From NCBI GenBank assembly GCA_015832175.1, contig WJXW01000007.1:1550001-1614000 (forward strand): 64,000 bases of DNA, in the 5' to 3' direction. Origin of the DNA: Paraphaeosphaeria minitans (Eukaryota; Ascomycota; Dothideomycetes; Pleosporales; Didymosphaeriaceae). The position numbers and the translations under genes are program-made. Below, in pieces: positions 33,974 to 46,236 of the stretch. The number at the start of each line of letters is the position of its first letter. Position 1 is the first letter of the stretch. A model generated the notes under the pieces. That model searched no databases. It saw nothing but the letters and a program-made list of their open reading frames with translations, and was not told where the DNA came from.

Positions 33974-36186
33974 CTAGACAGTAGACATGGCAGGCCCATG
34001 GCGCTGGTCTAGATGATCGTAGTCGAGTTCGAACTCTCGCTGTAATTATTTTAGTCAATACCGGCGTTGAATAGCGCGAGAAGGACCTGCACAATCGGAC
34101 TTACCCGCTCCCTCCGCCAATTTGTGACATCGAAAAACAAGTACCATCCACGTTCAACCTTCGGCGACAATCGTACAGGCGCGGGTAGATCGGGGTCCTT
34201 CATCATCCATTGCTGCAGCTTAGTATGCCACCTCCAGTCGCGATTGTATAATTCGTTGGCAGCAATCTCCTGCATTATGTCTCGTGGGAACTGGTAGAAG
34301 ATGGCAAGTAGTGTCTCTGCAGAAAAGCTAGTCACTTTGGTATGCAGCGGTGGTACGTTCGTCACTGTATAGGCTGCGGGGAGCTTGAAATCAGGAGGTA
34401 TTACAGGCTTGGCGTTTGATTCCACGAACGGTGAGCCAAAAGTAGGGTGCAAGGGAGAGTTACTACTACGTTAGCAAAGGAACCAGAGGGAAGAGAGGAC
34501 CTTACTCCGGGCGGCTAAGGTCGAGCCCTAACACTGTAAGATCTTGCCCGACCGCAAGCGAAGAGTAATCAGGACTGTCCATGGGTATCATTGACAGAAG
34601 TCCTGGAAGCGTATATCGCTCAGCCTCTGTCATCTCTGCCAGCTTCTTGTGTGGTGCTTGACCGTTTGGTGAGCCCACGTTATCAGAGCCAAAGGCCGAC
34701 TCGAATTGCTTTTGTTGCGGCCGCTGTCCAACCGGTGGTAGATTCTGCGATGTGGACCCCATGAGAGACATACTTTGTATGCTTCCTAATGTGTGCCCGG
34801 CACGTGCGTTGTTCTGTTCGACCTTTGAGTGGCAGCTTTCGAAGCATTATCGGATCAACTTACGTCTGAAAGGCCCGGAGTTCCCCCGCCACCGCGCATA
34901 TTCTCGAAGGGAGACCGAGGTGCTAGGTACTCGGTCAGCTGATCATCGATAATCGAGGGGGCAGAACAAACCTGAGGCAGTAGTTATTCCTCTGCCCCCT
35001 AAGGTTGGGTTGATTGCCCGGTCTTGCTGCGAGTCGGTGGGACTTGAGAGACCGTTCCTTGTCTGTCCAAGCCCAGGGAAAGCATTTGTGTTGGCATTGC
35101 CACTGTACGCTGCAGCGTTTTGGATCATACCAGTCCTTCGATCAGGTCCAACATCAGCATTGCCTCCTAATGGCGGAAACTCATCGATGTTTCCCGTCTG
35201 AGGTTTGGCAGAGCCTGACAGTTGTCCGACTCCAGACTGTCCTCCGAATCTGTAATCATCCCCACCTGTTGAGAACTGGCCTTGTGCGGTGCTTACTCCT
35301 TCATCATGTGCTTGGTTCAGTGATTGGTTCGCAGGCTGGCCAACCTGGCCTTGTTGGGTGCTTTGCCCTTGCGGTCGTTGGATCGTAGAATGCTGTTGCG
35401 TCGTACGTAGCGTCGGATTTGACCACATTTGTTGTGCAGACGTGTTCTGCTGTGCTTGTGGCGCGCCCGACAACGAAGGAAACTCTCTGTCATCGCCAAT
35501 GTTTAGCTGGAGTCCTCTTACACTTTCGCTTGACAGGAAAGGATGGCGCGACAGCGTGCCTTTCTTTTGGCGCTGCGTAGCCACATGGACTTACTCAAGA
35601 TTGAGGGGTGTGTGGGACTGAGAGCCGCCGATCGTTTGTGCGAAGCTCGACAGCCCACCGCCGTTTGCTCGCGACTGTGCATTGGGGAGACCGGGAGCCG
35701 CGCCCATGGGTCCGCCGAATGCCCATTGCGATCCTGTGCCTGCCACAAATAATGCAGTTAGCCATAACCCCGGTAGTCGACATAAATGCAGGCTCACCCA
35801 GCTTTCCGTTTTGTAACCTGTTGCCGCCCAGCGGGCCACCGCGGGCGCTGTTCTGTTGGTTCTGAAACATGCCCGTGGGAATATTCCGTAGTGTTTGCCC
35901 TCCTGGTCCTGTATCGCACTATTAGCGAGAGAGCCTCTCGGCGAGTGCGTGCGGTGTGCGAGAGTAGATAGAGATGGGCGTGTGTACGAGGGTTGGCGTG
36001 AAAGCTGGTTCGAGCTGAGCTGAGCTTCAGATCCCACTTTGCCGTAGCGTCTCCTCGGTAACTGAGTGTACAGATGAACGGAGACGGAGGACGGGAGTAA
36101 GGCACGTATGCGCAAGGTGGTGGGCTTCCAGCAGTGTAGGTGCGGGCTCAAACGACTTCGCGGAGGAACAGACCTGGTCGGTTCAT
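33974..36186 (-). CDS. NOT2: CCR4-NOT complex subunit NOT2
   Basis: Core subunit of the CCR4-NOT deadenylase complex, which controls mRNA decay and transcription. Eight exons: 36186-36174, 35908-35798, 35739-35595, 35486-34972, 34922-34864, 34813-34506, 34462-34105 and 34039-33974; 524 residues. The first exon is only 13 nt (MNRP plus one base) followed by a 265-nt intron. The N-terminal two thirds are Gln/Asn/Gly-rich, with conserved islands LNLEEFPSLSGAPQAQ and NIDEFPPLGG. The C-terminal NOT2/3/5 domain (about 385-524) has LHPTFGSPFVES, FYQFPRDIMQEIAANELYNR, DWRWHTKLQQWMMKDP, RGWYLFFDVTNWRRE and FELDYDHLDQR. Every splice is supported by restored family sequence. Confidence 0.92.
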
Positions 36187-37909
36187 AGCGCGCTGCAACT
36201 CTCCCAGATTCGTGAATTGGTTTCGCGGGTCGGTGTAGCTGTTGGTTGTTGGTAGAGTGTGCAGTTGCGCTTTGGCAGTTGTGCTCGCGTTGTCGCAACT
36301 GCAAGTCTTGGCTTGGGGATCGGAGCGGGCTCGCTTAATTAGCTCCTTCTGTATTGGACTGGAGCTGTACATTCAACATGGATCCCAACAATCTCTCTCA
36401 ACACCAACATTGCGAGCGTGTCTTGCCTCTCTGCCGATGTGCGGTACATCCACCAGGCTCGATATGCGCGTAGGAAGTTGCGGTCCTTGCCACCACCGAG
36501 TGCTCGTGCGTTGGAACCGGCATTCGCGAAATAGATAAGTGCAATGAGAAAACGGCGACTCAGCTTTGTGATGCCGTCACATTTGTGTTAGAAGCTACTC
36601 ATCTTTGCACACATGCTCATCTGAGCAGGTGAGTCGTGCATACCGTACGCTGGCCTTCCGCGTGCCAAATGGAATCGTTTCAGATGGCGCTGCGCAGCCC
36701 GAGTGGACGCCAACGAGATAGCATGACTCATACATCGTGAGCTCGGAAGAACAGCCCTCTCTCCTTTCCTTCTCGGGAACCATGTAGATAGTTCTTGTGA
36801 AAGTCAGTCGTGGTATGTATCCTGAAGCTCATCTCTTGCTCTCGGAGGCAGTGCCTTCCAACAGAACGCATTGGAGCAAGCTGTGGCTATGTGAAAATGC
36901 AGGTCTTCACTTCATCTCAGATCAACCCGACAAGATTGAACCAACAGGACTCCAGTCTATATAGGTACCAAGGGTGCACCCTTCAGAAATCTGGACCTTC
37001 CATGGAGCCGTAAGTGGACCTAATTAATGTCCATCCACGTGATACTGTATGTACCTAGGTACAGCCCGCGGGCGCGTGCGCGCGGACGATGTGTCTCAAG
37101 GTTGCGCAAACAAGTGCGCTTCGGCCTCTACGTCACATTCGAGAGCGACAGGCAAGAGCCTCACCATCGCGGTGCTCGCTTCGACATCTAGAAGGAACCT
37201 TGGGTCTGCAGGTGGTGGCTTGACATCGCTCTGCAACCACACGTTTCGACTCATAATGATTTCATACTATTTTAACTCTATGCATACAAGCTTGCATGAC
37301 TCGGCGCATTCATCTGTCCTGGAACGGTTAGCATCAGATCTAACGAAAGATGACTCACGAGTGGCCAATCAGAGAAAAGCCCCCCATCTGCGTGGTGAAA
37401 GGGCGAAGCAATGGATGCCTGGAGCGCAGCGAGAGGGTTGTGGAAGAAGGTCCATGTTGGAGGATGGAAAACGATGTAGCGAGTTGACCACAGTTGATAC
37501 TTCATCGAACATAGGTAGTAGAGAACGAACGGGACGAACCTGGCCCATATCAAGCGTTCTCTGGGTGAAGCAAGGGGCAATCCAAGAAAGGAGTGCAACG
37601 CTCCGGCCTCATCTCGAGTCATCGTGATGGAAAGTGAGCAAGCACAGCCTTCACGAAGGTATGTATAGAACTTCATACAGTAGACATGCCAAAAAATCAA
37701 GATATCAATTGAACTACATAGACCATATCAACTGCGTGGGTGATACCACACCCGTCTCGAAGCCGTGGAAATCAAACCCTATCTTGTTGATATGAGCGTT
37801 TTTGAACGAACACGCAGAAATCGAGCTTTTCAGACATCGTCTGAGAACATGGCCAGCTCGAACAAAACAAAAAGAAAGATACACAGGAAAGAGGCTGATA
37901 CCGATAGGT
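36187..37909. other. Gene-poor intergenic region
   Basis: 1.7 kb between NOT2 and the bZIP gene. Overlapping frames of 140-192 codons on both strands around 37050-37700 show no conserved motif and mirror each other, so I do not call a gene. No repeat or RNA was recognised. Confidence 0.35.
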
Positions 37910-38817
37910 TTACTTCCTCGCAGCAAGCAGTGCGCGGAGAGTCTCGACCTCCCCCTCAAGCCTAGCACAGCGGACTTTGAAAGCATCGCGCTCGGTTTGA
38001 GTGTCTTTGAGCTGAGATTCCAGCGTGTTCATCTGGTCGACACGCTTTTGGCGATAGCGGCGAGCCGCCATTGTGTTGGCTTTTCGCTTTTCGACGCGCG
38101 CTGGGTCGGTGAGAGGGGCAGAAGAAGCTTTTGATGCGGGCAATTTGGTGGAGCTTGTCTCTGGCGATGACGAACTCTGGTTGTATGAGTTTGACGAAGC
38201 TAAAGAACCAGAATTTGAGAGACCTGAACAGATCAGTCAATGATCGCGAGTAAGAGGCGGATGTACATACCTTTCTCCATAGACTGTGACACGTGTGTGT
38301 TGTAGATTGTGGTATCAGGAGATGGCATAGTTAAGACGTCCAGTCCACCAGTAGACACCAGAGGGTAAGTCGACAAGTCATCGCAGGAAAACGTGACAGA
38401 TGTAGGTTGCAATGAAAAGGCGCTCCAACCAGAAGTATTGCAAGCCGGGTGCGGTTGGGGGGTAGCAAGAAGGTCGCCGGTCAGGGCAGATAGAGAGGTA
38501 GAAGAAGAAGAAGACGGAAACGGGACAGAATTAAACGCGGAGTCATACGAAGGCGAATATGACGATATCTGGTCCCAGCCACAGCTAAGAGCTGTACCAT
38601 GGAGGTCTGAGGCTGCCTCCGAGTTGTCGTGGAGAGAACCAGAGGGATACCCGTTGGCTTGGGACTGGCATGAAGGTTGAGATTGTTCGCTGCATCTTGG
38701 GATGGTGTGTTGCGGGTCTTGATACCCGCTTGGAAAACCTAGGAACTCGTCAAATAGAATTTGTTCAGTAAAAGGCCCCCTCGCACGTGGGTGAAGAGGG
38801 CGGTCGGTGGGTGAGGG
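37910..38817 (-). CDS. bZIP transcription factor (5' end unresolved)
   Basis: The C-terminus is a clear basic leucine zipper: RVEKRKANTMAARRYRQKR (N-x3-A-R-x2-Y-R DNA-contact pattern), then a heptad zipper MNTLESQLKDTQTERDAFKV and a short C-terminal end. The final exon is 38223-37910. A 47-nt intron (38270-38224, GTATGT donor, TGACTGAT branch, TTCAG) joins it to an upstream exon that encodes a Ser/Pro/Gln-rich, probably activating region (TEQILFDEFLGFPSGYQD onward). That frame is open back to 38817, where a TGA stops it, but contains no ATG before about 38324. The true start must lie in an unrecognised upstream exon or use a non-AUG codon. I cannot place it in a named bZIP subfamily with certainty. 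Confidence 0.75.
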
Positions 38818-38911
38818 TCAGAAGGAAGACAGCGCGGGGCCCTTTATGCTTCAGCCGAAGGGCTGATCACGTGCGACGTGAGACGAACGGGCAACGGGGA
38901 CAGGCCCCTGT

Positions 38912-38929
38912 CTAGCGCGCGTGGTTCAT
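38912..38929 (-). other. Possible tiny upstream ORF before the bZIP gene
   Basis: A 5-codon ORF (MNHAR, stop) on the bZIP strand, about 95 bp upstream of the open bZIP frame and inside the 190-bp divergent spacer with MRPL4. It is only meaningful if the bZIP transcript starts upstream of it, which the sequence cannot show. Confidence 0.2.
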
Positions 38930-39006
38930 CGGATCGTTAACTTTTGTCTGGAGCAGCGCAGCACAGCCTGCCATCCGCTGCAACGGTGGGAGCTCAGCCC
39001 TGCATC

Positions 39007-39966
39007 ATGGCCATACCGACAACACGAATCCTGCGGCCTTCGCTGCCGTCTGCATCCCGCGACACCGCTCTTTCGCTTTTTACGTCGGCGCAATGCACAC
39101 GGCGCAACCCCCTGGCACGCTTCTCCACATCGCCATCATTACTGAAGGGGCCGGGACGGGGAGATAACAACAAAAATCGGGGCGTGTCAGCAGTTCGACA
39201 CACAGGACTGCGGCCGAGGCAGACGCTCTCTGTCAAAAAGAAGGACTACGAGAACCAGAAGTTGCCCACGCCCGTGCAGCCGACCTCGCAGATCAGCGGC
39301 GATCCAGATCATGGGCTCTACGGGTTCTTCAAGGACAAGAAGCTGTTGCTGACGCCAGTCGAAGAGGGACGACATGGTGCGTGAATGCCACCAGCGATTG
39401 CATACGATGAGAAATCGGGCTGATAATAACCCAGGACGAGCGTGGACCGTCAACGAACTGCGAAACCGCGATTGGGAAACTCTGCAGCAGCTATGGTGGG
39501 TGTGTGTCAAAGAACGCAATCGCCTTGCCACTGCGCATTACGAGCATAGGAGACAAGGCGCCGGCCACGGCCAGACGGAGATGGAGGAGCGGGATGAGAC
39601 GATACAGGAGACGATGAAAGCCATCCTCGACACCCTTGCCGAGCGGAACACGGCCTACGAAGAAGCGTACAAGCTCGCGAAACACGATCCGACCATTGAC
39701 CTTGGTCGCCCTGGACACCAATACCAGGAATCTTCATACGACACAGAGGCAAGTCTACGATGGGCTTTCAAGCGGAATAATGCTAACTCTCGCAGGATAT
39801 GTACGAGGAAGATGACAACCTGAGTGACCCAGTTGGCGTGGTACCGAAAGAGGCATCGGAAGGGCAGCCTCCACAATCAGAGACGATATCTGTCCAGCCC
39901 TCATCTGTGCCTTTACCAGAGGCAGCACCTTCCAAAGAGGAGCCCAAGCAGCCAAATGCATCGTAA
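39007..39966 (+). CDS. MRPL4: Mitochondrial large-subunit ribosomal protein uL29m (L47/L4)
   Basis: Protein of the mitochondrial large ribosomal subunit. Exons 39007-39376, 39435-39748 and 39796-39966 give 284 residues. The N-terminus is an Arg/Ser-rich, acid-free presequence (MAIPTTRILRPSLPSASR). The L29/L47 domain follows with HGLYGFFKDKKLLLTPVEEG, GRAWTVNELRNRDWETLQQL and WWVCVKERNRLATA. The second intron uses a GC donor (GCAAGT at 39749) with a GCTAACT branch and CGCAG acceptor; without it the frame would run on without the family-typical DMYEE continuation. The C-terminal tail is Pro/Glu/Ser-rich. The gene starts divergently from the bZIP gene. Confidence 0.9.
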
Positions 39967-40426
39967 CGAAGCGATGATAATCTGAGCACTGACCAGAGGG
40001 AACATGCTGTACGAAAGCTTATGTCGGACAGCCCAGTTGCGGACGCCGAGTAGTGGCTAGCTTGGCAACGCCAGGTGCACATGTTTCGATACGGAGCTGT
40101 AAATACTACTGTAGCATATGGTGGAATAGATGCAGGGTCGCAAGCGAGTACATGGAAACTCGCATTTGTTTGAAGGCCTACCCTCAATGCAGTAGATAAA
40201 ACGCTTCAGTGAACTTGGGACGTGTCGGAATGCGACGCGCTCAGAAAGCGCAAGGCGAATAAGGCTCCAGCGAATAGCGGCGCGAGTTGACGAAGCTCCG
40301 ACCAGCGCTCAAAGCACCCCACTTGCCCGCAACTTGCTCACCGCTCTGCCTGCACCACAACAACTCTTCCGTTTGCTCTTCTTCCACTGGACAGCCACAT
40401 ACATCTGATCCGCTGGACTGCCCATC
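39967..40426. promoter_or_regulatory. Intergenic region between MRPL4 and GDI1
   Basis: 460 bp between two genes in the same direction. A pyrimidine-rich stretch lies before the GDI1 ATG (about 40360-40390). No gene was seen. Confidence 0.35.
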
Positions 40427-42220
40427 ATGGATGAGATCGCACCCGAATACGATATCCTGGTGCTGGGAACAGGTGCGCTCGTTACCCCGCCAGTGCCACC
40501 AGAGGCCAGTGCTAACACCTCACAGGCCTGACAGAATGCGTTCTTTCGGGGTAACACAAACTTTACCTGAGGATGGACGTTTACTGACCGAACGTAGTGT
40601 GCTCAGTGTGCAGGGCAAGAAGGTGTTGCACATTGACCGCAACGATCATTACGGAGGGTACGTCATGCAACGGCTCATCTACAGAGCAGATCCGCTGACT
40701 TTGTGAAGCGAGGCTGCGTCCCTGAATCTTGATGCGGTACGAAGAACGATATCAAGACTTTGTACCACGTTGACTCCGCCAGATGTACAAGAAGTACGGC
40801 GTCACGCCGGACAAGCAGGCGCAAGAGTTGCTCAGCAAGACCCGGCCGAACGACTGGAACATTGATCTCGTCCCCAAGCTTCTCATGGCCAACGGCGAAC
40901 TGACCAACATTCTCATATCCACCGACGTTACGAAGTACCTTGAGTTCAAGCAGATTGGGGGCAGCTTCGTACAACAGGGCAAAGGCTCGAACCTGAGAGT
41001 GGAAAAAGTACCCTCGAACAAAGCCGAGGCTCTTAAATCGCCTCTCATGGGGATGTTTGAGAAGCGACGAGCCCAGAAGTTCTTCGGATGGGCGGTAGAA
41101 GAATATAAGCAGGACGACACTGCGACCCATCATGGTGAGCAGTACAGCGGAATTTCGAGCAATCAGCTGACGATGCCAGGCTTTGACATTTCCAATGCCA
41201 CGATGAAGGAGGTCTATACCAGTTTCGGCCTCGAGGCTACGACCCAGGATTTCATTGGCCACGCAATGGCTCTCTACACGACAGACGACTACGTCAACGC
41301 CAAGGGTCGGGTTCACGAAACGTTGGAGCGCATCAAGTTGTATTCTACATCCATGCTCAGGTACGGCATCGGCAAATCGCCATACATCTACCCGCTCTAT
41401 GGTCTCGGAGAACTTCCTCAGGGGTTCGCTCGTCTTTCAGCTATCTACGGAGGCACATATATGCTGAACACCGACGTCGATGAATTCATAGAGGAAGGGG
41501 GCAAGGTTGTCGGTATCAAGGCTACCATGAAGCATGACGATGGGCCTGGCATGAAGTTTGAGACGAAGGCTAAGAAGATCTTGGCAGATCCGTCGTACTT
41601 CCCTGGCAAGGTGCGGGTCACCGGACATCTCATAAAGGCGATCCACATCCTGCGAGAACCCGAACCGGGCCCAACACCAAGCGAGAAACAAGCAGTCGAT
41701 GCTTTCCTTCCCTTCAAAAAGAGTGCTGATTCGATGCAACTCATCATTCCGCAATCTCAGGTGGGCCGGAAGAACGGTAAGGCTAGGTCGATGCTTTGTG
41801 AACGAAATGCTTACGAATATAGACATCTACGTCGCCGTCCTTGGTGCTGCCCAGAACGTTACTCCCAAGGGATTCTACATCGCTATCGTCTCCACCATTG
41901 CCGAGAACGATGCCAATCCTCAAGAAGAGGTGGCAGATGGCAAACGAGTACTTGGTGTGGAGCCCTTAGTGACTTTCATGGGTTCGTCCACTCCGCTCTA
42001 TGAACCAATTGGGAGTGGGGAGAAGGACAATGTTTTCATCTCCAAAAGCTATGACGCAACGAGCCATTTCGAGACCACGACAGGTAGGACTTCGCAGAAG
42101 AATCGATCGAATCACTGCTAACCAATTGCAGATGACATCAAAAGCATTTACCAACGCGTGGAAGGCAAACCGCTCGTTGTCGATGGTCTGAGGGAGGGTA
42201 CTTTCAACCTGGAACAGTAG
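40427..42220 (+). CDS. GDI1: Rab GDP-dissociation inhibitor
   Basis: Extracts GDP-bound Rab GTPases from membranes and recycles them through the cytosol, essential for vesicle traffic. Eight exons: 40427-40472, 40526-40550, 40598-40657, 40709-40736, 40783-41134, 41180-41776, 41823-42083 and 42132-42220; 485 residues. The spliced N-terminus reads EYDILVLGTGLTECVLSG then GVLSVQGKKVLHIDRNDHYG, the nucleotide-fold motif of GDI/REP proteins. Further blocks are DWNIDLVPKLLMANGELT, YPLYGLGELPQGFARLSAIY and KSYDATSHFETT. The 45-nt intron 41135-41179 is in frame; reading through it would insert 15 spurious residues before FDISNATMKEVY. Three very small exons (25-60 nt) cluster at the 5' end. The short C-terminal tail is normal for the family. 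Confidence 0.95.
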
Positions 42221-42812
42221 ATGCCTGCGGAAAGAAATAGATTGATCGATAGTTGATATCAGTTTGATATACTGCGTGCGATTGATTGTCTGGCGAAGTG
42301 GTTCATAACTTTGATACGTGCACATATTCCATTTTACTTCCGGCTCGCATTCGATAGGCTAGGCTCACTCGATTTATGTGTACAGACACAATTCATACAC
42401 TCGAGCATATTCATATCGCGGAAGGCAAATATAGCAGTGCACTAGCCAAGAGCCGTGTAGAGGCCTAGATTAAACTTCAGTCCTACATTTAATATCGTTA
42501 TGGAGATTACTCGGCTGTGGAAGTGATATACCGTCAGCCAGTCACTTGGCACAATCATCTGAGAAACACATGAACAAGTTGAAAATACAACTTGGAATCA
42601 CTTGAAGTCATGCCGGCACTTCACACCTTCGCTACTTCACGCTGTCAGATGATCTAGCCCTAAAGGGAAGCCTTCTAGAAGTTCTTGGCAGGAACGGAGC
42701 GACTTCCACGTTGCGTTGGTAGGTACTCATCCTCCAGGGTGCTCAGGAACCACGACACCAACGCTGCTCCGCCGTCTGTCTCATAGACGTCCGCTCCTTT
42801 GCCCCGTTCGCC
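42221..42812. other. Intergenic region between GDI1 and MCD4
   Basis: 592 bp between two genes in the same direction. No coding frame, RNA or repeat was recognised; it is relatively A+T-rich at 42230-42560. Confidence 0.35.
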
Positions 42813-45800
42813 ATGACGCAGGTTGGTCGCTACCGCTTTCTTACGATAGCGGTGGTTTTTCACTTGCTCTACATTTACAGGTGCGTTCCGAGAAGCTCGG
42901 AAACAGCTCACGCTAACGTGCTCATAGCATCTTCTCGATTTATTTTGTGAGCCCAGTTGTCCATGGTATGCGAGAACACCGCCTGGAGAACAAGGAACCA
43001 CCTGCGAAAAGATTGGTGCTGTTTGTGGGTTAGTCGTTCGTTCGATTAAAGGCCTATTGTGCTGTTGCTGACCAACACCGCAGGAGATGGCTTACGTGCG
43101 GACAAGGCCTTCCAGTCGTTTTCTGACCCTGACCCTGCGAAAAGAGGTTCAGAAGAGGCAAAGGTTCCCCGCCCTCTCGCGCCGTTCCTCCGCTCCCGCG
43201 TTCTCGAACATGGCACGTTCGGTGTGTCTCATACTCGCGTCCCGACCGAATCCCGTCCAGGCCATGTTGCGCTCATCGCTGGGCTTTACGAGGACGTCTC
43301 CGCGGTTACCACGGGCTGGAAGCTGAACCCTGTACATTTCGATAGCGTATTCAACCGCAGCAGACATACCTGGAGTTGGGGGAGTCCGGACATTCTGCCC
43401 ATGTTCGAGCAAGGCGCCGTGCCTGGCAGAGTGTATGCAGACACTTACGATGCCGAAGCGGAGGACAATTCAAAAGATGCTTGGGTGCTGGACACATGGG
43501 TCTTCGACAAAGTCAAGGCCCTATTCGCAGAAGCAAAGTCAAATGCCACGCTGGACGCCGAACTGCGCCAGGACAAGAATGTATTTTTCCTGCACTTGCT
43601 CGGACTAGACACCACCGGACACTCCCACCGCCCGTTCTCGTGGCAATACCTGCATAATATCCAGATTGTAGACCAGGGTGTTCGTGAGATGACAGAGCTG
43701 ATCGAGGATTTTTATGACGACGGAAAGACTGCGTTTGTCTTCACAGCAGATCACGGAATGAGTGATTGGGGCAGTCATGGAGATGGACATCCTGACAATA
43801 CTCGCACGCCCTTGATTGTTTGGGGTTCCGGGATCCCGGCACCGGTTGTCAACAAGTCTGGCGTAGCGCGCGGCCATGAGGACGGTTTCTCTTCTGACTG
43901 GGGACTAGACCACATCCAGCGACACGATGTTGCTCAGGCTGATGTCGCCGCCCTCATGGCGTATCTGGCTGGCCTGGCTTTCCCAACCAATTCTGTCGGA
44001 GAGCTACCGCTTTCCTATCTAGACACAGACCTGAAAACTAAGGCCGAAGCTCTATTTGTCAATGCCCAGGAGATCTTAGAGATGTACTATGTAAAAGAAG
44101 GCTTGAAGAGGTCTCATGAGTTGCGGTACAAGCCTTTTCCTGGTCTGGGCGATGGAACCCATTCAGTGGAGTATCGTGTTTCCCAGATTCGGAAGGCCAT
44201 CGACAAAGGCGAGGCGGAATACGCCATTCGACAGATTCAAAAGCTCATTCAGCTCAGTTTGCAGGGTCTGCGGTACCTTCAGACTTATGACTGGCTATTT
44301 CTCCGGACACTGATAACTTTCGGCTATCTTGGATGGATCGCATTCGCCTTAACCACAGTCATTGACCTTCACGTCCTTCATGGGAATTCGAAGACGATTC
44401 GCACGTTTTCCAGCAAGGTCACCTTCTCGTCTATACTGGTTCTACTGTATTCTGTGCTATTCCAGCAACAGTCGCCGTGGGTCTACTACGCTTATGCGTT
44501 TTTTCCTGTCTTTTTCTGGGAAGAAGTCTGGGCTCGCATTCCGGCAATCAAGCAGGGCGGTAAAGTGCTCTTTGCTAATGTGAGCTCACCCGCAGACGTC
44601 GTCAGCCTGTCATTTTCTACACTCGGTTTTTTCGGTCTTCTGGTTGCTTTGGTACGTTTTATCCCCGTAGCTATTCACCATCTGCAGCAATTGACTCATG
44701 AACAGGGCGAGAGTTATTTCATCCGAGAGATTTACACTGTATGCTACTTGCTCGCATCAAGTTGGCCGATGTTCTACGGCGATACTTTCATGAGGAAGAA
44801 CTACGGTGCTGTCTTCTCATGGGTTGTGTCCTGCACGTTGATGAGCACGTTCACCTTGCTTCCAGCAAACAAGGCAGAGAGTTTAAGCAACATGTAAGCA
44901 GTGAACCTGAATGCTTGCATGACATACTGATTAATTTCACAGTATGTGCGGAGGTGCTCTTATGCTCACCGTGGGCGTGCTTTACATGGCTTTTAAAGCA
45001 TTTAACGACATCTCGTCGAGCAACCCAGAAAGAGCTGACACAAATATTGGTATTATATCCACAGTCATCTATGGAGCCCAAACAGGTCTAGTCGCTCTTG
45101 CTATGATTGTCACCAGATCTAGTGTCATCACGCTACGAGCTCGAGAAGGACTTGGCTCTGGTAACCTCTACGTTGGATGGTTCACACTTTGTAAGCTCAT
45201 CATCGATGATGTTTCAAGTATACTGACGAACGTAGTGGCATCGCTCGCTCTTCCGACAGCGTATCCACGACACGTCAACCGACATTACCTCCAGAGGCTG
45301 ATCGTCATCTTCCTCCAATTCGCACCAACATTCATCATTCTCACCATTTCATACGAAGGCCTTTTCTACTTCTCATTCTGCCTGTGTCTGTTCAGCTGGA
45401 TGCGCTTGGAACACAAAGTTTACTTACATACATCTAACTCTTCTTATGAGGCTGCAGCGAATCCCCTGAAACCAGCCGTAGCAGCAGCGACAACCCAACT
45501 TATCGCGTTAAAAAAGGGCGAGTATCGATCGCTCACATTAGCGGATGCTCGAATTGCGCTGTTTTTCTTTTTCTTCATCCAATCCGCCTTCTTCAGCGCC
45601 AGCAACATTGCCTCGGTCTCCTCCTTCTCTCTGGACGCCGTATACCGCCTAGTACCCATCTTCGATCCCTTCTCCCAGGGCGCACTCCTCATCCTCAAGC
45701 TCATGGTACCCTTTGCCGCTCTGAGCGCTGCCTTCGGTCTCCTCAATCGTAGACTCGGCGTTGCGCCTTCGGCACTCTTCATGGTTGTGATGGCCGTTAG

Positions 45801-46056
45801 CGATGTCATGACTCTGTCTTTCTTCTACAAGGTCAAGGATGAGGGTAGTTGGCTGGACATTGGGACTACGATTAGTCACTTCGTCATTGCCAGTCTTCTG
45901 GGCGTATTTGTGGCTGGGCTGGAGTTGGTGAGCGAGGGCATCATTGGTGGTGTGGAATTCGAAGATGAGGGAATTAAAGAGCATTCGAATGGTCATGCCA
46001 ATGGGAAGTTGGGAGTGAAGGATTCGGATGTAAAAGATGCGATCAAACAGACGTAA
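42813..46056 (+). CDS. MCD4: GPI ethanolamine phosphate transferase 1
   Basis: ER membrane enzyme that adds phosphoethanolamine to the first mannose of GPI anchors (PIG-N in animals). Exons 42813-42880, 42928-43028, 43084-44893, 44943-45190 and 45236-46056 give 1015 residues. An N-terminal membrane anchor ([20 protein letters not shown]) precedes the alkaline-phosphatase-like luminal domain. That domain has the metal-site motifs [13 protein letters not shown], the [14 protein letters not shown] block, [17 protein letters not shown] and [18 protein letters not shown]-terminal multi-spanning domain of about a dozen segments follows from residue ~440. The intron 45191-45235 is 45 nt and in frame (branch TACTGAC). 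Length and domain order match fungal Mcd4. Confidence 0.95.
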
Positions 46057-46177
46057 TGAGTATGCGTACATGATAGATAATTAATCTCTCAATATGCTAC
46101 CATACCGTCGCGGTAATGCTTGTGCGTGTGAAACGTGTGATTCCCGTCTACCGGAGTCACAAACTTAGCTCGATATG

Positions 46178-46236
46178 CAATCATGCCACCATATACAATC
46201 ATGCCACCATATACAATCATGCCACCATGTACAATT
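46178..46236. repeat. 18-bp tandem repeat (about 3.3 copies)
   Basis: Unit CAATCATGCCACCATATA repeated head to tail, the last copy with one change (CATGTA). It lies downstream of MCD4 with no associated gene. Confidence 0.85.

Noticed and set aside
37049..37700. Overlapping 192-codon (+) and 140-codon (-) frames
   Set aside because: Both are open over the same DNA, neither has a motif or convincing start, so chance frames are more likely.
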